DNA from: Eremophila alpestris peregrina | Lineage: Eukaryota; Chordata; Aves; Passeriformes; Alaudidae | Length of the DNA: 64,000 bases | Direction of reading: 5' to 3' | Assembly: GCA_009792885.1 (NCBI GenBank) | Contig: WMCF01000018.1 | Location: 2,060,031 to 2,124,030, forward strand | Shown here: in pieces, positions 50,601 to 61,370 of the stretch | How the letters are laid out: each line of letters starts with the position of its first letter | Position numbering within the stretch: the stretch's first letter is position 1 | Notes under the pieces: generated by a model | Told to the model about the DNA's origin: nothing | Seen by the model: the letters and a program-made list of their open reading frames with translations, nothing else | Databases searched by the model: none | Translations under genes and position numbers: made by a program

Positions 50601-53600
50601 AGAGACCTTTAGCTCAGTAATAACTCTGCTTATTGTAACACACCTCAGCTGTGTGCTCCTGCCCAAGGCTCTGTTCTAGCCACTGCCCTTAGTCACTTAA
50701 CTTCTAGCCCTGAGCTTTATCTCACCCTCAGGCTGACACCTGCCTCATCTCGTAGATTAATTTATTTCTGCCAGACTCAGAAAAATCTCCCTCTGAGATG
50801 CCTTCTTTCACATCTGCAGAAAGTCCTGGCTGTGGTGTTGCCTAAGATGTGTTGCTTGGTGCTGGGTGAGCAAGGCTTCCTCAGCCCCCACAGGGTCTGC
50901 AAACCATCTGGGAGAGAGCTCCCCTACTCAGCAGAATGGCACAAACAACTGATTTTCTTAGCGTGATGGCAGTTTAAAACCCAGCAAACTATAACAAATA
51001 TTTTGAGTCAAGCCAAACATGTGAACCTGGTGAATGGAAAAAATAAAAACAAAAACAGAAGAGAGAGAAGAACCACTTTGTACAGAGTAAATGGATTTAA
51101 TTTCTGTGAAATAAAGAAGAACAAGATGTGATTAAAAAAAAACCCCACTGAAACCAAAATGAAACAAACTTGCAGTGGTTAGCTTAAAACTACTTTTAGT
51201 TTTGGTTTAAAGATTTTAATTTCTTTGCCTCCTGGAACCAACAAGTGAAAGTGAGATAAATCTACAAAATTATTTCAGTAGTTGCTGAATCAGTGCTTTT
51301 GGTGGACACATTTTCAATTCGCTATCTCAGCTCTAAAGGGCCATCTGTCTTGCAGCCATTGAGGGGATGTAGGGCTGGACTGGGAAGTGGATGCATAGGT
51401 AATTACAGAGCTACATACAAACTACTCGGATCTCTGCATAATGGATCCCCTGAAAAAACTGGAACTATTATCATGATTAGGCTGGCAGTGGAGGCTCGGA
51501 GGGGCTCTGCTTCTGCTGCTCCTCCATATGTTGCACTCAGGATTGCTTGAAGCCACACAGGACTCCCCTCTGCATTAGGCCTGATGTAGAAACATGTCAG
51601 AGGGAGGTAGAGAGGATTTTCTTCTAAACTGCATTTTGCACCTGCACTTCTGGAGCAATAAGGCTGCCAATGGTTTTGCACAGTTCTCTGAGCATCTCTT
51701 CAGCCTCCCCAGAGTGATAAATCTATGGCTGGGAACTTTCTGGTACTAAAATAGCTCTTAAAGCACTTTGAATAATCAAAAAAAACCTTCATACTTTGTA
51801 GGGCCCTTTTATTTCTCCCTCTCCCTCTAGTCTAATTTCAGTACTTGCCTTTGTGAAACTCTACCATTTATTCCCATGTCACAGTAAATAAAGGTATGAA
51901 TGTATCCTGCTGGGTCAATTAACCCCGGTTCTGTGCTGTGTCACAGTCTGTGCTGGCTGTGATTTCCAGAAAGGAATATTCTTTTGTCATTCTTTGCCCA
52001 TGTGCAAAGCATGTTAAGACCGCTAAGATAACTGTAACACTTTTCCACACAAAGCTAACTCTGCTTTTTGTGATTTCTGCAGTGCAGTTGTGAACTGTAA
52101 AATGACATGAACCAAATTCATGACTTGTAATCTAAAGTGGTAGAGAAGACAAAGGACTGGCAGTTTTTGTGCTTTAATGTCAGTGTGCCCCCTAATGATG
52201 GGCAAGCCCCACCACAAAGCCTTGAACTCCAGCTCCCAGGCAGTCCTTCAAAGGCCAGGAGAACTGGGAGGCTGAGATTTCCTATTTTTTCATGTTATTC
52301 TATGCTGCATTATGCTGAACTTCACTTCTTTACCAAACTCCAAAAGAAACAGAAATAATTACAAAAACCCCCAAAAAACAAAAAAAAAACCACCCACCAC
52401 CAGGTATAGTTGACTAGCACACCCATGAGTTTTTTGTGCAATATTTAGATAAGCTTACTGGGTAAAGTCAGCCTAAACAGCTGCCTGATGTAAGAATAAT
52501 CCTGTTAATGAAACAAATGTGCTGTGCAGCACCAAATATAAATACTGACTGCGTTTTTAAGTGAATACCTGATAAGGAAATCAGTTAGGACACAGATGAA
52601 AGGTCGAGACACCAAATGATGAACTGTAATTATTTTCAGAAGTGATATGGAAATAAATCAGTATTAATCTATATACCAGTTCACATCAGTGATGTATGCT
52701 CCTGTGTTTCATTTACAAAGGAGCAAATAATGAAGAATGTAGGTTAAAAACTAAAGGAATGAAGACAAATGTGGAAGGCAAATTCCATTCCCTCTCAATT
52801 CTGGTGAAGTAGTGTATACAGAGTAATGCCTTAAATCAGTGGGAGTATATTTTCCTTGCACAGCAGAGTTAGTGTTAAATAAACAACTGATATTTCAATC
52901 AGTGAAGGCAAGGGGGATCTCCCAGGTTGTTTTTTGAGGAGAACTATTGTTACCTCTCGGGCCTTCCTCCAGACTCCTGAATGCTGCAAGATGCAGAGGG
53001 AGAATTTTGCAACCAGCTCAGCTGACATTCCTGGGCTGACTGGTCTAGAGGTCTCAAATTTCTGCAGGGGTTGTAGGTGCCAAAGGGGTGGGAGGGCAGT
53101 GAGATAGAGACTGGCAGGCAGAGGCCAGAGGGAGCAGACCAGGCCAGTGCTCCCTGTGCCAACCCCTGAGTCTGGAGGTTTACATGTAGTATCAGGTCTG
53201 TGTCCTGCAGAAAAACTCAGCAGTATAAATTTGGGCTGGATTAGCTGGATTTATGTCATATTAGCCAAAACACACAATAAGGAGTTCATCTTAGTATATG
53301 GGCCTATGACAGCTGCAGAATGACAGATAATGCTCAATCCAGAGCATAATGTCTACTTATGTTAACCCCCTGTTAACCTTTTTGAACAAATCTGAACTGT
53401 CAGAATGTGTTTATAGCAGACTAGTGCTTTTTGGTTTATGGCTGCAAAGTTTTGATCTGATACTAGGATTCTTAATGCTGGATTTAATGGTTTTGTCCTA
53501 CCTCAAACATAATGTAAACTGAACATCTTTTGTTATTAACAAACATGTTTTGCTCTGTGGGCAAGCTGGAGCTCTCACTCACTATTACAGGATGAGAGAA

Positions 53601-56600
53601 AAATTGTGCCACCCAGAAACTGTCATCCAGCTTGGTGGGAGCACAAAGATTTGTGTTATATGCATTAGAAGAAACATTTTGATAGGAAACATACAGATCC
53701 TGCAGTAAAAGTACCCAGAAGGTGTTGCTCCTTGTGGGTTTGAAAACCACCCCATGATGAGGATTGATGGCAGCAGAGGTTCCCAGTGACCCTGGAAATA
53801 GGCAATCAGTGTCCCCTCAAAGCCACACACATGGGTTTCAGCTCTCCCTGTGGGTGCTCCTCTGGAGCTCCCCCTGCCCCTGTGCTGGGGCTGCTGGCCA
53901 CAACCCATCTGGGCACCCCTGAGCCACAAGCTCCTGCCATGCACAATGGCCCGTGGCTCCTTCTCAAAGGACAGGGAAATAAGATGCAAAAAGACCCCTA
54001 AGTATAAAGATTTTGCGTGTTATTTTTTCGGATAAGTGTAAATGTAACTGCTTTCTTAAATGCGAACACTAAATCTACTCTGTAAAAACACAATTACTGC
54101 TGCCATGGCAGGCGTCAGTTGTCCCTTCCGAAGGAATGCCTTGAAAACGCAATCATAAAACCCTTGTGCATTATGGATTTCATTAACATTGCACTCCCCG
54201 AGGATTCCCAATTGCACAATAACAGGAGTTCTTTAAATTTTAAATACCACAGACAGGAACAATTTCACTAAAACCAGATGTGAAACCCTTGCGTGGGCCT
54301 TCTTACTGGTTCTAAGGACTGAAACTGGCTGGTAATTGATACCTATTAACATGTTTGTTGTTCAGATTACAGAAATGGAAACACTATACTAGTTTTCCTG
54401 TGAAAGGATACATTAATGAGGGACAATGACTTACACTGCAATGGCAGTTCCCTGCTCTTGATTATATTAAAGGGCTGGCTTTATTTTTTATTTTAAATTA
54501 TGCTATTTCAAACTGAAGGGCAGTCAAGAGTGTAAAACATAAGGGCAATAAACAAGTAGGCTGAGCTTAAGGTTGAGATGCTAATAACATCCCATATAAC
54601 AATAAACTACCTTCATGCATATTTTTAGCAGCCCTGTTCCCTCATGCATATCTTTATTCCATTCATATTGGAAAATTCACAGACTTATTAATGTGTTTTT
54701 AAAGAAGAAATTCAATCTAGATGAATCTGTTTCTGATTAAGGAGTCACTCCAAAGCTCATGTTAGTTGAGCAATTTTCAAAGTGCGTTTGAGAGTAAAAA
54801 TAAAATTGAGACAATGCTGTGCAGACTTACAGTGTGACTGTACTGTGGTTATTTTGAATCTAAGCTTTGACATTGATTTTCAAACAACTAAGGAAAGGAA
54901 GGGAAAGGCAACTTTTGCTTAACAGAGCCCTGTAAGCAGGTGGCACTCAGATGGACTCAGGAGTTCATACCTGCCCGCCACAAAGGAGCAATCTAGGTTT
55001 TTCACAAAAGAATGGGTTTCAGGTTCACAGATGGAACTCATGCAAATCCATTACTAATAGCAAGCCAACATTATTTTCCTAATTATTTTTGTTGAAATGG
55101 TCCAAAAGACTTCAACAGCTCAAAGGAGACAATAATATCTCGTGCCCTCTAGACGTCCTCTAAAGATACCCATCTCCTTTGGCTGATACTCAACAAGGTT
55201 TTCTGTTTCTTTTGTCTTAACATAAACATTAACCTTGAAGGGAGAGGCAAAAGGAAGGGAAAGGAGAACTATAATATTTCCCCTATACAAAAATCCCCCA
55301 ACACACTGAGGAGATTAATATTTGGAGCTGAACTTTCAAGCTGTTCTGCCCATGTATGACTGTACATCACTCATATATATGCCCTAGTTGCATATGCACA
55401 TTAGCAGCTCAAAGGCAGATATCACTATTTAACCAGCTGCAGTGTTTGTGCAGGTATGGAAACCTGCAATTATGAAAAAATTAATGATTAACTGACATAC
55501 ACAAAACTTGTGTCTCTCAGACAAAGGCATATAGGCAGACATTTTCACTTTGAAAGTTTTAAGTTCAGCACTGCTGTATCCTTCAGCTTTGTTTTTTTGC
55601 TGTTGAATATCTTCTAGAGTTCTGCACTGTGCAGCAAAAATCCATTTATGCTGCACTGCACAAAAGCAAATACTTCACATAAATGACTAGTTTACAATAG
55701 CATGCACAACAAAGCAGAACAAAGTGACCTCAGTCCTTCATGTACAAGTGCCTTCCTCCTTTTTATAAAATATTACAATTTTTTTTTCCGCTGGGTAATT
55801 TCAGAGTACTTTATCAGTTACATGTCCTTGGTTGTTTGTCTGTAAGCTCTTATGGAGATGAACATCTGTTCCCAGGGATATTTGTACAGAGGAAACATGG
55901 GACTTCAATATTTTATTCAGACACAAATTCACAACATGCAGTTACTGTCAGTGGCATAAAGACTTTGGAGAAGATGGAGGCTCATATGCACAAGGACCCT
56001 CTCACTGAGGTTTCAGTGGTCTGAAGCCTTTAGCACTGATCTCAAGATTGTCAATTAACAGGAAAGCATTTAGAACAGAGTTGAAAGTTTGAATTATCAA
56101 CATCAGAATTAAACCACAATATAATAAGTATAATCAGAGCCAGATAAGAATTATCCGAGCCCAAGGTGAGTTAAGGTGTTGTACCTTGTGAAAGGGGATA
56201 TACTGAATCTCTGAACTAGCTCAGTTCCTTCTGCTGCACAGGCTGAGTGATACAAACTACTTGGCAGTTCTTCTGCAGCATGTGTAAAGCATCTCTACTC
56301 AATGAAATTAATCTTCAAGCAAGACTTTGTAGGCTCAGTCCTGCCAAGAGGACACAGCTACAGCCTTACTGCTCTGTGATGAATTCTGCCTTGAGGATGC
56401 TGCTCCCTCCACATGGGCCCTGGGCAGCAAAGGAGATGTCCAAGGAACTGCTCAGGGAAATGGTTTGTGCTGCTTTTTCCAGACCAGGAGCTGGGTGAAG
56501 GAGATGAGAGCCGTGGCATGAGCAGCACAGCATGCAAATAACCACCAGCTTCTGGGTGCATGTGGTAGCTGGAGGCAGCAAAAAGCTGCTAAAATTTATG

Positions 56601-58367
56601 CTCAGTGGTTGTTTCAGCCCCTGAGCACCCTGGTTTATGGCAGGAGGGAAAGGAGGCTGAGAAATTCATGTGCAGGAGGCCTGATGTGCCCTGAGCTGTT
56701 TCAAGCATAAAGCCTGGAGTAGTTTGAATTCTGTTATGTGTCTGTTATTAAAGAAGTTTATGGTCAAAAGAAGTCCTTTGAAACTGTTTCTCAGAAAGAT
56801 CTAGTTCTAAGTGAAAGGATTAAGATATAAATATATAGGTAATATATAGGTACATAGTTATCATAACTTAATAAAGTTAATAAGCACACAGAACACATGA
56901 ATGAGATTTGACTAACTCTCTTGTTTTGATTATCTGGTCATAAATGTGCAAGTGACAGCAGAAAAGAAGGAAACAAAGGAAAAGTGGCGGCCCTCCAACC
57001 AGATGAAACACATGGAATTCGATTCTGATGCATTCCACCCTTTTTCCATGTGCATTCCATGGATTGCAAGTGGCAATGATTAATAACAAGCCTTGCACTT
57101 AGATAAGGTTGAGGAGATTTTAATGTTTATTCCTAAGTAATGAAAAAGGATCAACAGATTTTTTTTTTTTGCCACTCTGAGTCTGATTAGGTCCATTGTA
57201 CATGACTGCCAAGAGCTCAGGATGCATAGGGGCCCCCAAGCAGGACACCTGAGAGTCCCCTTGTGTGCCAGGGATCAGAAATGAAAGATTTCCCTCTCTT
57301 TCTTCCCTTTACTAACTACTACTCAACATGTTTTTGAGCTCTCTTGCAGACATCAAACCTCACAGGAAACGTCAGTGTGAACATTTGTATGAAAGGCTAA
57401 TAAGGCATTGTTTTTAAATGTCAGTTAGTAATTTCCTATAGAAAATAACAGAAGTAGGAGGAATGTTTCAAATCTACTAACAAGTTTTCAATATTAATAA
57501 TATAGATATAATATGCTTAAGCATTTCTCTTAGCTTTTGCCAACAGAAATAGAATCTTGGTTTCAGTCAAGCAGTATAAATCAACTTAAAATTGAGGAAA
57601 ATCAGTGGTTTTTCATGTAATGATATTAATACTTGCCTGCCAGTATAATTTTTTTGTACACAGTAATTAATATGAATAATCTGAACCCGTGCAGGAGTTA
57701 TGCACCATTCAGCTATGGACCTGATAATATATAAAAAACAACAAGCCCAAAGAGACTGACTGAACTCAAGGAGCCTCTTGATGGTAACAAATGTTTGCAG
57801 GATTTCTGCTGTGTTAACAGAGCAAAGCTGAGGCAGCCCAGCTTGGTAATGAATGTCGTGTTTAAGGATGTGGAAGAATAGCCACCAGACAGAGACCACT
57901 GAACTCATTCTGGGAGTAACACATTCTAGAAGGGACATAGGTCTTCTGAGGTGAAATCTGAGTGCATGAAAACACCACATTGTATTAATGCTTAACTGTA
58001 ATCAGCTAGAGACATAGCACATACTCAGTTTACTGGGACATTCCACTTTAAGTGCATGTTAAACTAATATTGACTTTTCCACTAAACCAAAATCTCTGTT
58101 ATTTGTGCCCAGAAGACTGCAAAAAAACAATAGATGTGGGAAGTAGAAGAATTAATCTTCCTGACCTTTTCTTTTTCTATGCCTTTGGGAGTAAGTCTTT
58201 TTTTTTGTCTGTCTAATGGGGAATATGAGCTATTCACTTGCAATGATTCTTAAATTATGTAGAAGTACTTTGCTGTGTTATTTCTTTTTCCTTTCTTTTG
58301 CATTCTCCACGTTCAATAAACTCCACAGAGTATTATTAATAATATGTTGAAAATGTCATCTTTTTAC

Positions 58368-58534
58368 CTGTATCCATTCTCTGATAGAATCTTCCCCTGG
58401 GGTCCATCCATTCTCAGGGTAATTCAGCCTGGACCTTTCTGCAGACCAGATAGCACTGTACTGGGAGGAGACAGTGATTTGATCAGAGTGAATTTCTCCT
58501 GACTCCATACCTAGTGGTTCCATGCACTGGAAAT
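58368..58534 (-). CDS. NRP1: NRP1 exon 6: first part of F5/8C domain b1
   Basis: The exon is 167 bp, with acceptor TTCTTCAG and donor ACAG|GTAAAA. It completes the Asp codon begun in exon 5 and ends in phase 0 after the EWIQ motif. It covers human residues 272-327. C275 opens the b1 disulfide. Y297, W301, T316 and D320 are all kept; in human these line the pocket that binds a C-terminal arginine (CendR) of VEGF-A165 and processed SEMA3. One difference is visible: where human has Asn300 in an N-W-S sequon, this gene has Ile, so that glycosylation site is absent. The donor departs from consensus at +5 (A instead of G). A 17.3 kb intron follows. Confidence 0.96.
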
Positions 58535-61214
58535 CTGAAGAAAAAAATAAATTACCATCATTATTATGGTCAGCTTTTTGATTTAGACTTTGAATAATAA
58601 GAACATTTCCCTGTTTTGAATATGAATATCTGAAGAATTTATTTTTTGTGTGACTTTGAATACTTAAGCAACTTTAAGTGAGGCAGTGTTGGGCTTATGG
58701 TGTCATTCTTAATTCTGCCATCGAGTTGCCATGGCAATTCCTGCAATAAAAATGCTATACAAATATTTTTTAGCTCAGTATTGTGGCCATTTCAGTATAG
58801 GACAATAGAAATGTCTATCCTAGGCTAGCTCAGACACTCCTGTGGATTCATAATATAGAGCAATGTATGTTCACCTCAAAATTATGCACAAACCCAGAAA
58901 AGATAAATTAGACGGTTTTATGAAATAATTTGATTTTAAATTTATTTCAGTACAAAAAATATAAAATGCTTCAAAAATATTATTAAAATTTTAGCCATTC
59001 TCTTTGGATTCTGGACACTGGAATGAAATACATCAACAAAATTTGAATAAAATTATTGACCTAAGGAAACTACCACCTCTTCTGTGATGTGGTGTATTGT
59101 AAATGAGTTGGTCATCTCCATTCAATCTCTTTTTGTTGACACAAAAATTACCTAGCTAATTTAGATTCAATTGACTTCCTAATCACTATAGTGAGCTCAA
59201 AGGTTGATAGGGCAGAATGACTCAATTCTTCTCTCAGTCTTTAAAAACAGAGGCTCCAGCCCCCACTGAGACAAGAGAAGCCACTAGCTTCAGACAGCTC
59301 CTCACACCCAGGTGCTCCTGGGTCTTTATGTCAGAAATTTACCAACCCCAGTACAAGGGCAGGAGAAAAAAACCCCTTGTGCCTGTGCTTCAGTTCAAGG
59401 ACTTCAAACTATAGAAATAGAATTCATTCCTTTATTAGAATTTAGGCTAAAATAACTGTGTGAAATGGAGTTGGATACACATTGGATATATGCTCCTTTT
59501 TATTGCACCTTCTCTGTATCTGATGTTTCTCTAATAGGGATGGGTGCTGAGCTAAAATTTTCAACAACCATAAGTTGGAAAAACAAGCTTAAAATAAACA
59601 AAGTTTTGTGTTTTCAATGAAAATTAAAGGAATGGAAAAAAAAAAAGCTTAAATCTTCTATCAGGGATCCAAAAATTTACATTCAGAAATGTTACCAGGG
59701 TATTTCATAGGAAATGTAGTTGTAGCTTCCCATAACTGAATAATACCAACAGCATTTCCTGTGGAATAGGACCCTCTCCCCCAGTTCTTTGCTGCTTCAG
59801 GGTATTAGGTATGTGGTGAAGTACTGAAGCTGAACTAAATTAGGGTAAGACTCAAAGGAAAGGAACTTCTACTTGAAATCTGAAGGAAAGCCATAAGCCA
59901 CTGCAAAGAATGCAAACCCCTGATAGATGGGAGTAATACCAACATACCTAAAAAGTGTCTAGTTTGATCTAGACATGTTTGCTTTCCCTGTAGTCTGCTA
60001 AGAGGGACAAGTAACTCCTGGGGACATGCCACATGTCTGAGATAAGTGGATTGGGCTGTCCTCTGGAGCTGACCAGACAACACAAAGAGTAAGGGTGGCT
60101 GAAACTAAATGAGACTTCTCTAACTCTGGAGCATATAAAGTGCTTCCTCTTGTTATCAAAAAGGGTTTTCATGCACACTGACTTCTGTTGTCTGTGTTTA
60201 AGAGCTGAAGGCATCTTGGCATAGCAGAAATTATTAACTCTGACTTCAGTATGATGGTGCATCTACAGCCTGGGGAAGGTGACTGTGGAGGAAATGGACA
60301 TGGGGACACAAGTTGCTTGTGCTGGTTATGAAGGGATAGGAGAAGCACCTACATAAGGAGAAACCTAACTAGCTGAAGGCACAATGCTTCCCATCCACAG
60401 AGGCTGTGTGTCCCCCATTCCCTCTTCCTGCCTATGTATGTGTAAGAAAGCTGTGAAAAACGCAGGGAGTGGAGGAGAGATGGGGAGTTACAATTAAATT
60501 TTCAGTTTACTCATTTTTCTTTTGTCCATTTTTTGATTAAACAAGTACATCAAATTGTGTGAATCTGCTGGAAACTCAGTAAGACACAGAAAGGAGAGTC
60601 TAATATAAAGTGTGTGTTTTATCATTGAGGAAAGCAATGAAATCTACAAGGACATGGTGTAACACAGTGTGTTATTTTCCTGTTTCCCTCACTTGGTTTC
60701 ATTCTCTGTCCAAAGGGTAAGCATGAAAATGACTCAACTGAGAAAAAAGTATGAGACAGAGAACAAAGCTTAGCTTATGGAATGGTTTAACAAGGGCACA
60801 TATATTATATGGGTTCTTTTTATTCAAGAAATCGATCATCAAAGCCTATTCCCTGTAATAAAAGAAGGCTTTGGATAGTGCATTCATTGTTCATGTTTCA
60901 TTGTTTTAATGCAACTGTTCAATTGCTCTGCATTCCTGTGTTTCCTTGGTCAGCACAGCTTTTCACAATAATTATCCCAACTTCCTGGCAATACAGTGGA
61001 ATAAAACTGCAAGGAGAATTCTGCTTCTTGCACTTCTTTTCAAAGGGCAGCTGTTCTTTAAAAAAAAAAAATAAAAGAAGGAAAACAGAACCAACCCTTC
61101 TCCACCATCTTATTTATTTAAGGTTTCTTTAAAGCTTCAGGCAACACCTGGTGTGCAAGAAGACAAAACAGAGAGTATTTTCCAAGAAGCTCTGCGGGGT
61201 AGATAAATACTGAC
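58535..61214 (-). other. NRP1 intron 5
   Basis: This 2.7 kb AT-rich intron has donor GTCAGT and acceptor CTTCAG. No gene or clear repeat was seen. Confidence 0.85.
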
Positions 61215-61370
61215 CTTCTGAGACACTGCTCTGTGACACACTGTAGTTTGCTGAGAAGCCCTCCTTGGCTATTGCACTGTCAGTGTAAAATACCATTGAA
61301 AGGATCCCTGTTGAAGACCGGACACGTCCTGGGTTGTTTTGCCCACAGTAACGCCCGATGTGTGGGCCAA
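61215..61370 (-). CDS. NRP1: NRP1 exon 5: C-terminal half of CUB2 (a2)
   Basis: The exon is 156 bp, flanked by TTTGCAG on its 5' side and AAG|GTCAGT on its 3' side. It starts with two bases of a Val codon split with exon 4 and ends with one base of the Asp codon completed by exon 6. It covers human residues 220-271. Visible features are the YCG cysteine (C228) that closes a CUB disulfide, the FYTDSA strand holding D250 (a CUB calcium ligand in human), and the N-Y-S sequon at N261. CUB2, together with CUB1, forms the semaphorin-binding a1a2 module. The first half of CUB2 lies upstream of this window. Confidence 0.96.

Larger units (their letters stand above)
41068..58367 (-). other. NRP1 intron 6
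   Basis: At 17.3 kb this is the largest intron in the window. It contains a decayed CR1 piece (41466-41592), A-rich tracts near 42810-42845, a CpG-rich patch (47418-47632) and an AT-rich segment with repeated POU-like words (54100-54680). No exon could be supported between exons 6 and 7, whose phases already match. Confidence 0.8.
10738..61370 (-). other. NRP1: NRP1 gene span, exons 5-17 (5' end outside window)
   Basis: Thirteen minus-strand blocks with GT-AG boundaries and compatible phases join into one 704-codon frame (703 residues plus stop), with a leading split Val codon. The domain order is CUB2 end, two F5/8C domains, linker, MAM, membrane helix and short tail, which defines a neuropilin. 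The linker, tail and SEA C terminus identify NRP1 rather than NRP2. Exon lengths and phases match my recollection of human exons 5-17; only the linker and MAM exons differ, by one to three codons. Checks with human numbering: C275, Y297, S346, C424, C431, C583 and S612 all fall on the expected residue. Neuropilin-1 is a single-pass plasma-membrane co-receptor for SEMA3 (with plexins) and VEGF-A (with KDR), acting in axon guidance and angiogenesis. Promoter and exons 1-4 are not in the window. Confidence 0.97.

Noticed and set aside
57567..57980. 137-codon minus-strand frame in intron 6
   Set aside because: No domain, no splice sites fitting NRP1 phases between exons 6 and 7, and composition like the intron. 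Probably chance.
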